Part shown: positions 27,163 to 27,545 of the stretch, one piece after another
How the letters are laid out: each line of letters opens with the position of its first letter
Numbering within the stretch: the stretch's first letter is position 1
Virus record (IMG/VR): IMGVR_UViG_3300045738_001577
Location: 1 to 27,545 of that record
DNA length: 27,545 nt
Reading direction: 5' to 3' (one strand)
Source: a virus
Program-made: the position numbers and the translations under genes
The notes under the pieces: generated by a model
What the model was told of the DNA's origin: nothing
What the model saw: only the letters and a program-made list of their open reading frames with translations
Database searches by the model: none

Positions 27163-27545
27163 TTAGGCGGCGCTGGGACGCTCGCCGTGCATGATGAGTT
27201 CGCGGGGGACGTGCTTCCACGACTTGCCCGCAGCGATCTTGTTGACCTGATGCCTGTTCAGGCCGACGCGCGCGCCGATTTCTCTGCCGGTCATGCCTGC
27301 AGATTTCAGTTCTCGAATGAGAACGACTGTTGCGTTGTTGATCTTGGCGCACGCATGCCGCTCGCCGACGCAATCAGTCCCATGCCGACGCCGATCCGCG
27401 GCGTTCTCCTGCCGCGTTCCCCACGCGAGGTTGCCCTCGGCGTTGTGCCCCTGGTTCCCATCAAGGTGCCGCACTTCATGGTCGTCGGCCGGGCGAGGGC
27501 CATGAAAGGCTTCGCAGACAAGAACGTGAACACCCACGGCCTTCC
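27163..27545 (-). CDS. HNH endonuclease (HNH_3 type) with C-terminal HTH, 5' end missing
   Basis: The frame is open to the right edge. Visible elements are VHVLVCEAFHGPRPADDHEV, RHLDGNQGHNAEGNLAWGTR and QENAADRRRHGTDC, matching the HNH_3 pattern 'vH.lVaeaF.G....g..V.H.dGn..nN...NL.w.t..EN'. In this copy the usual 'VDH' is VRHLDGN. The C-terminal half (TVVLIRELKSAGMTGREIGA, RVGLNRHQVNKIAAGKSW) is a helix-turn-helix domain common in homing-type HNH enzymes. It is a nicking or mobile endonuclease; the HTH positions it on DNA. A GTG at 27537 would give a 124-aa frame, but residues before the HNH core are expected, so it probably starts outside. Confidence 0.83.
   Translation of the reverse strand, partial: KAVGVHVLVCEAFHGPRPADDHEVRHLDGNQGHNAEGNLAWGTRQENAADRRRHGTDCVGERHACAKINNATVVLIRELKSAGMTGREIGARVGLNRHQVNKIAAGKSWKHVPRELIMHGERPSAA

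Noticed and set aside
1-27545. CRISPR arrays, tRNA or rRNA genes, insertion sequences, integrase and attachment sites
   Set aside because: I looked for direct repeat arrays, cloverleaf patterns, transposase or recombinase motifs and found none that I could support.

Overview
This window is most of a temperate, tailed (siphovirus-like, HK97-type) bacteriophage genome, read here as a prophage or phage of a high-GC alphaproteobacterium. The lineage is inferred from GC-rich coding sequence and from typically alphaproteobacterial families: a MucR/Ros regulator, a GcrA-like sigma-interacting domain and an MT-A70 methylase. A Methylobacterium-like Hyphomicrobiales host is a plausible guess but is not proven here. 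I see no integrase, tRNA, rRNA, attachment site, insertion sequence or CRISPR array; the lysis, tail-tip and integration genes must lie outside the window.

Left third (about 1-12,700, all minus strand, transcribed right to left): the late morphogenesis block. In transcription order it holds two small proteins, terminase small and large subunits, a 69-aa protein, a 53-aa one-span membrane protein, portal, a 92-aa protein, prohead protease, HK97-fold major capsid protein, two accessory proteins, head-tail connector, head-closure protein, a signal-peptide protein, a DUF3168-type tail terminator, an HK97 gp10-like protein, the tail tube, a tail assembly chaperone pair joined by an apparent -1 ribosomal frameshift, and the start of the tape measure protein. 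Most neighbours overlap by 1 or 4 bases (TGATG or ATGA), so translation is probably coupled.

Middle (about 12,700-20,280): regulatory and accessory genes on both strands. There is an orphan plus-strand gene, an HNH endonuclease, a LexA-type winged helix fused to a ribbon-helix-helix-like tail and preceded by a perfect 10-bp inverted repeat, and an AT-rich membrane-anchored moron. A convergent hairpin follows, then a divergent control region between an HU-like gene (minus) and a rightward operon of small unknown genes (plus), then a Rha-family regulator (minus) and about 400 bp of non-coding DNA rich in repeats and hairpins.

Right part (20,279 to the end, minus strand): the early/replication operon, transcribed right to left: an HNH endonuclease (partial), a small phage protein, a MucR-like regulator, a Cys-rich mini protein, two multi-domain DNA-binding proteins, an MT-A70 adenine methylase, a GcrA C-terminal-domain-only protein, a SLOG/DUF2493 protein, a DnaB helicase with a C-terminal extension, and a coiled-coil protein.

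The most notable unexplained signal is a family of seven short hairpins, consensus GCCTC-GAnnGT-GAGGC, each directly upstream of a start codon, always in the sense orientation and found on both strands. The stem shows compensatory changes. Two copies sit downstream of matching sigma70-like promoters. The family resembles a phage 'start-associated' control element and could coordinate expression of the accessory and replication genes.
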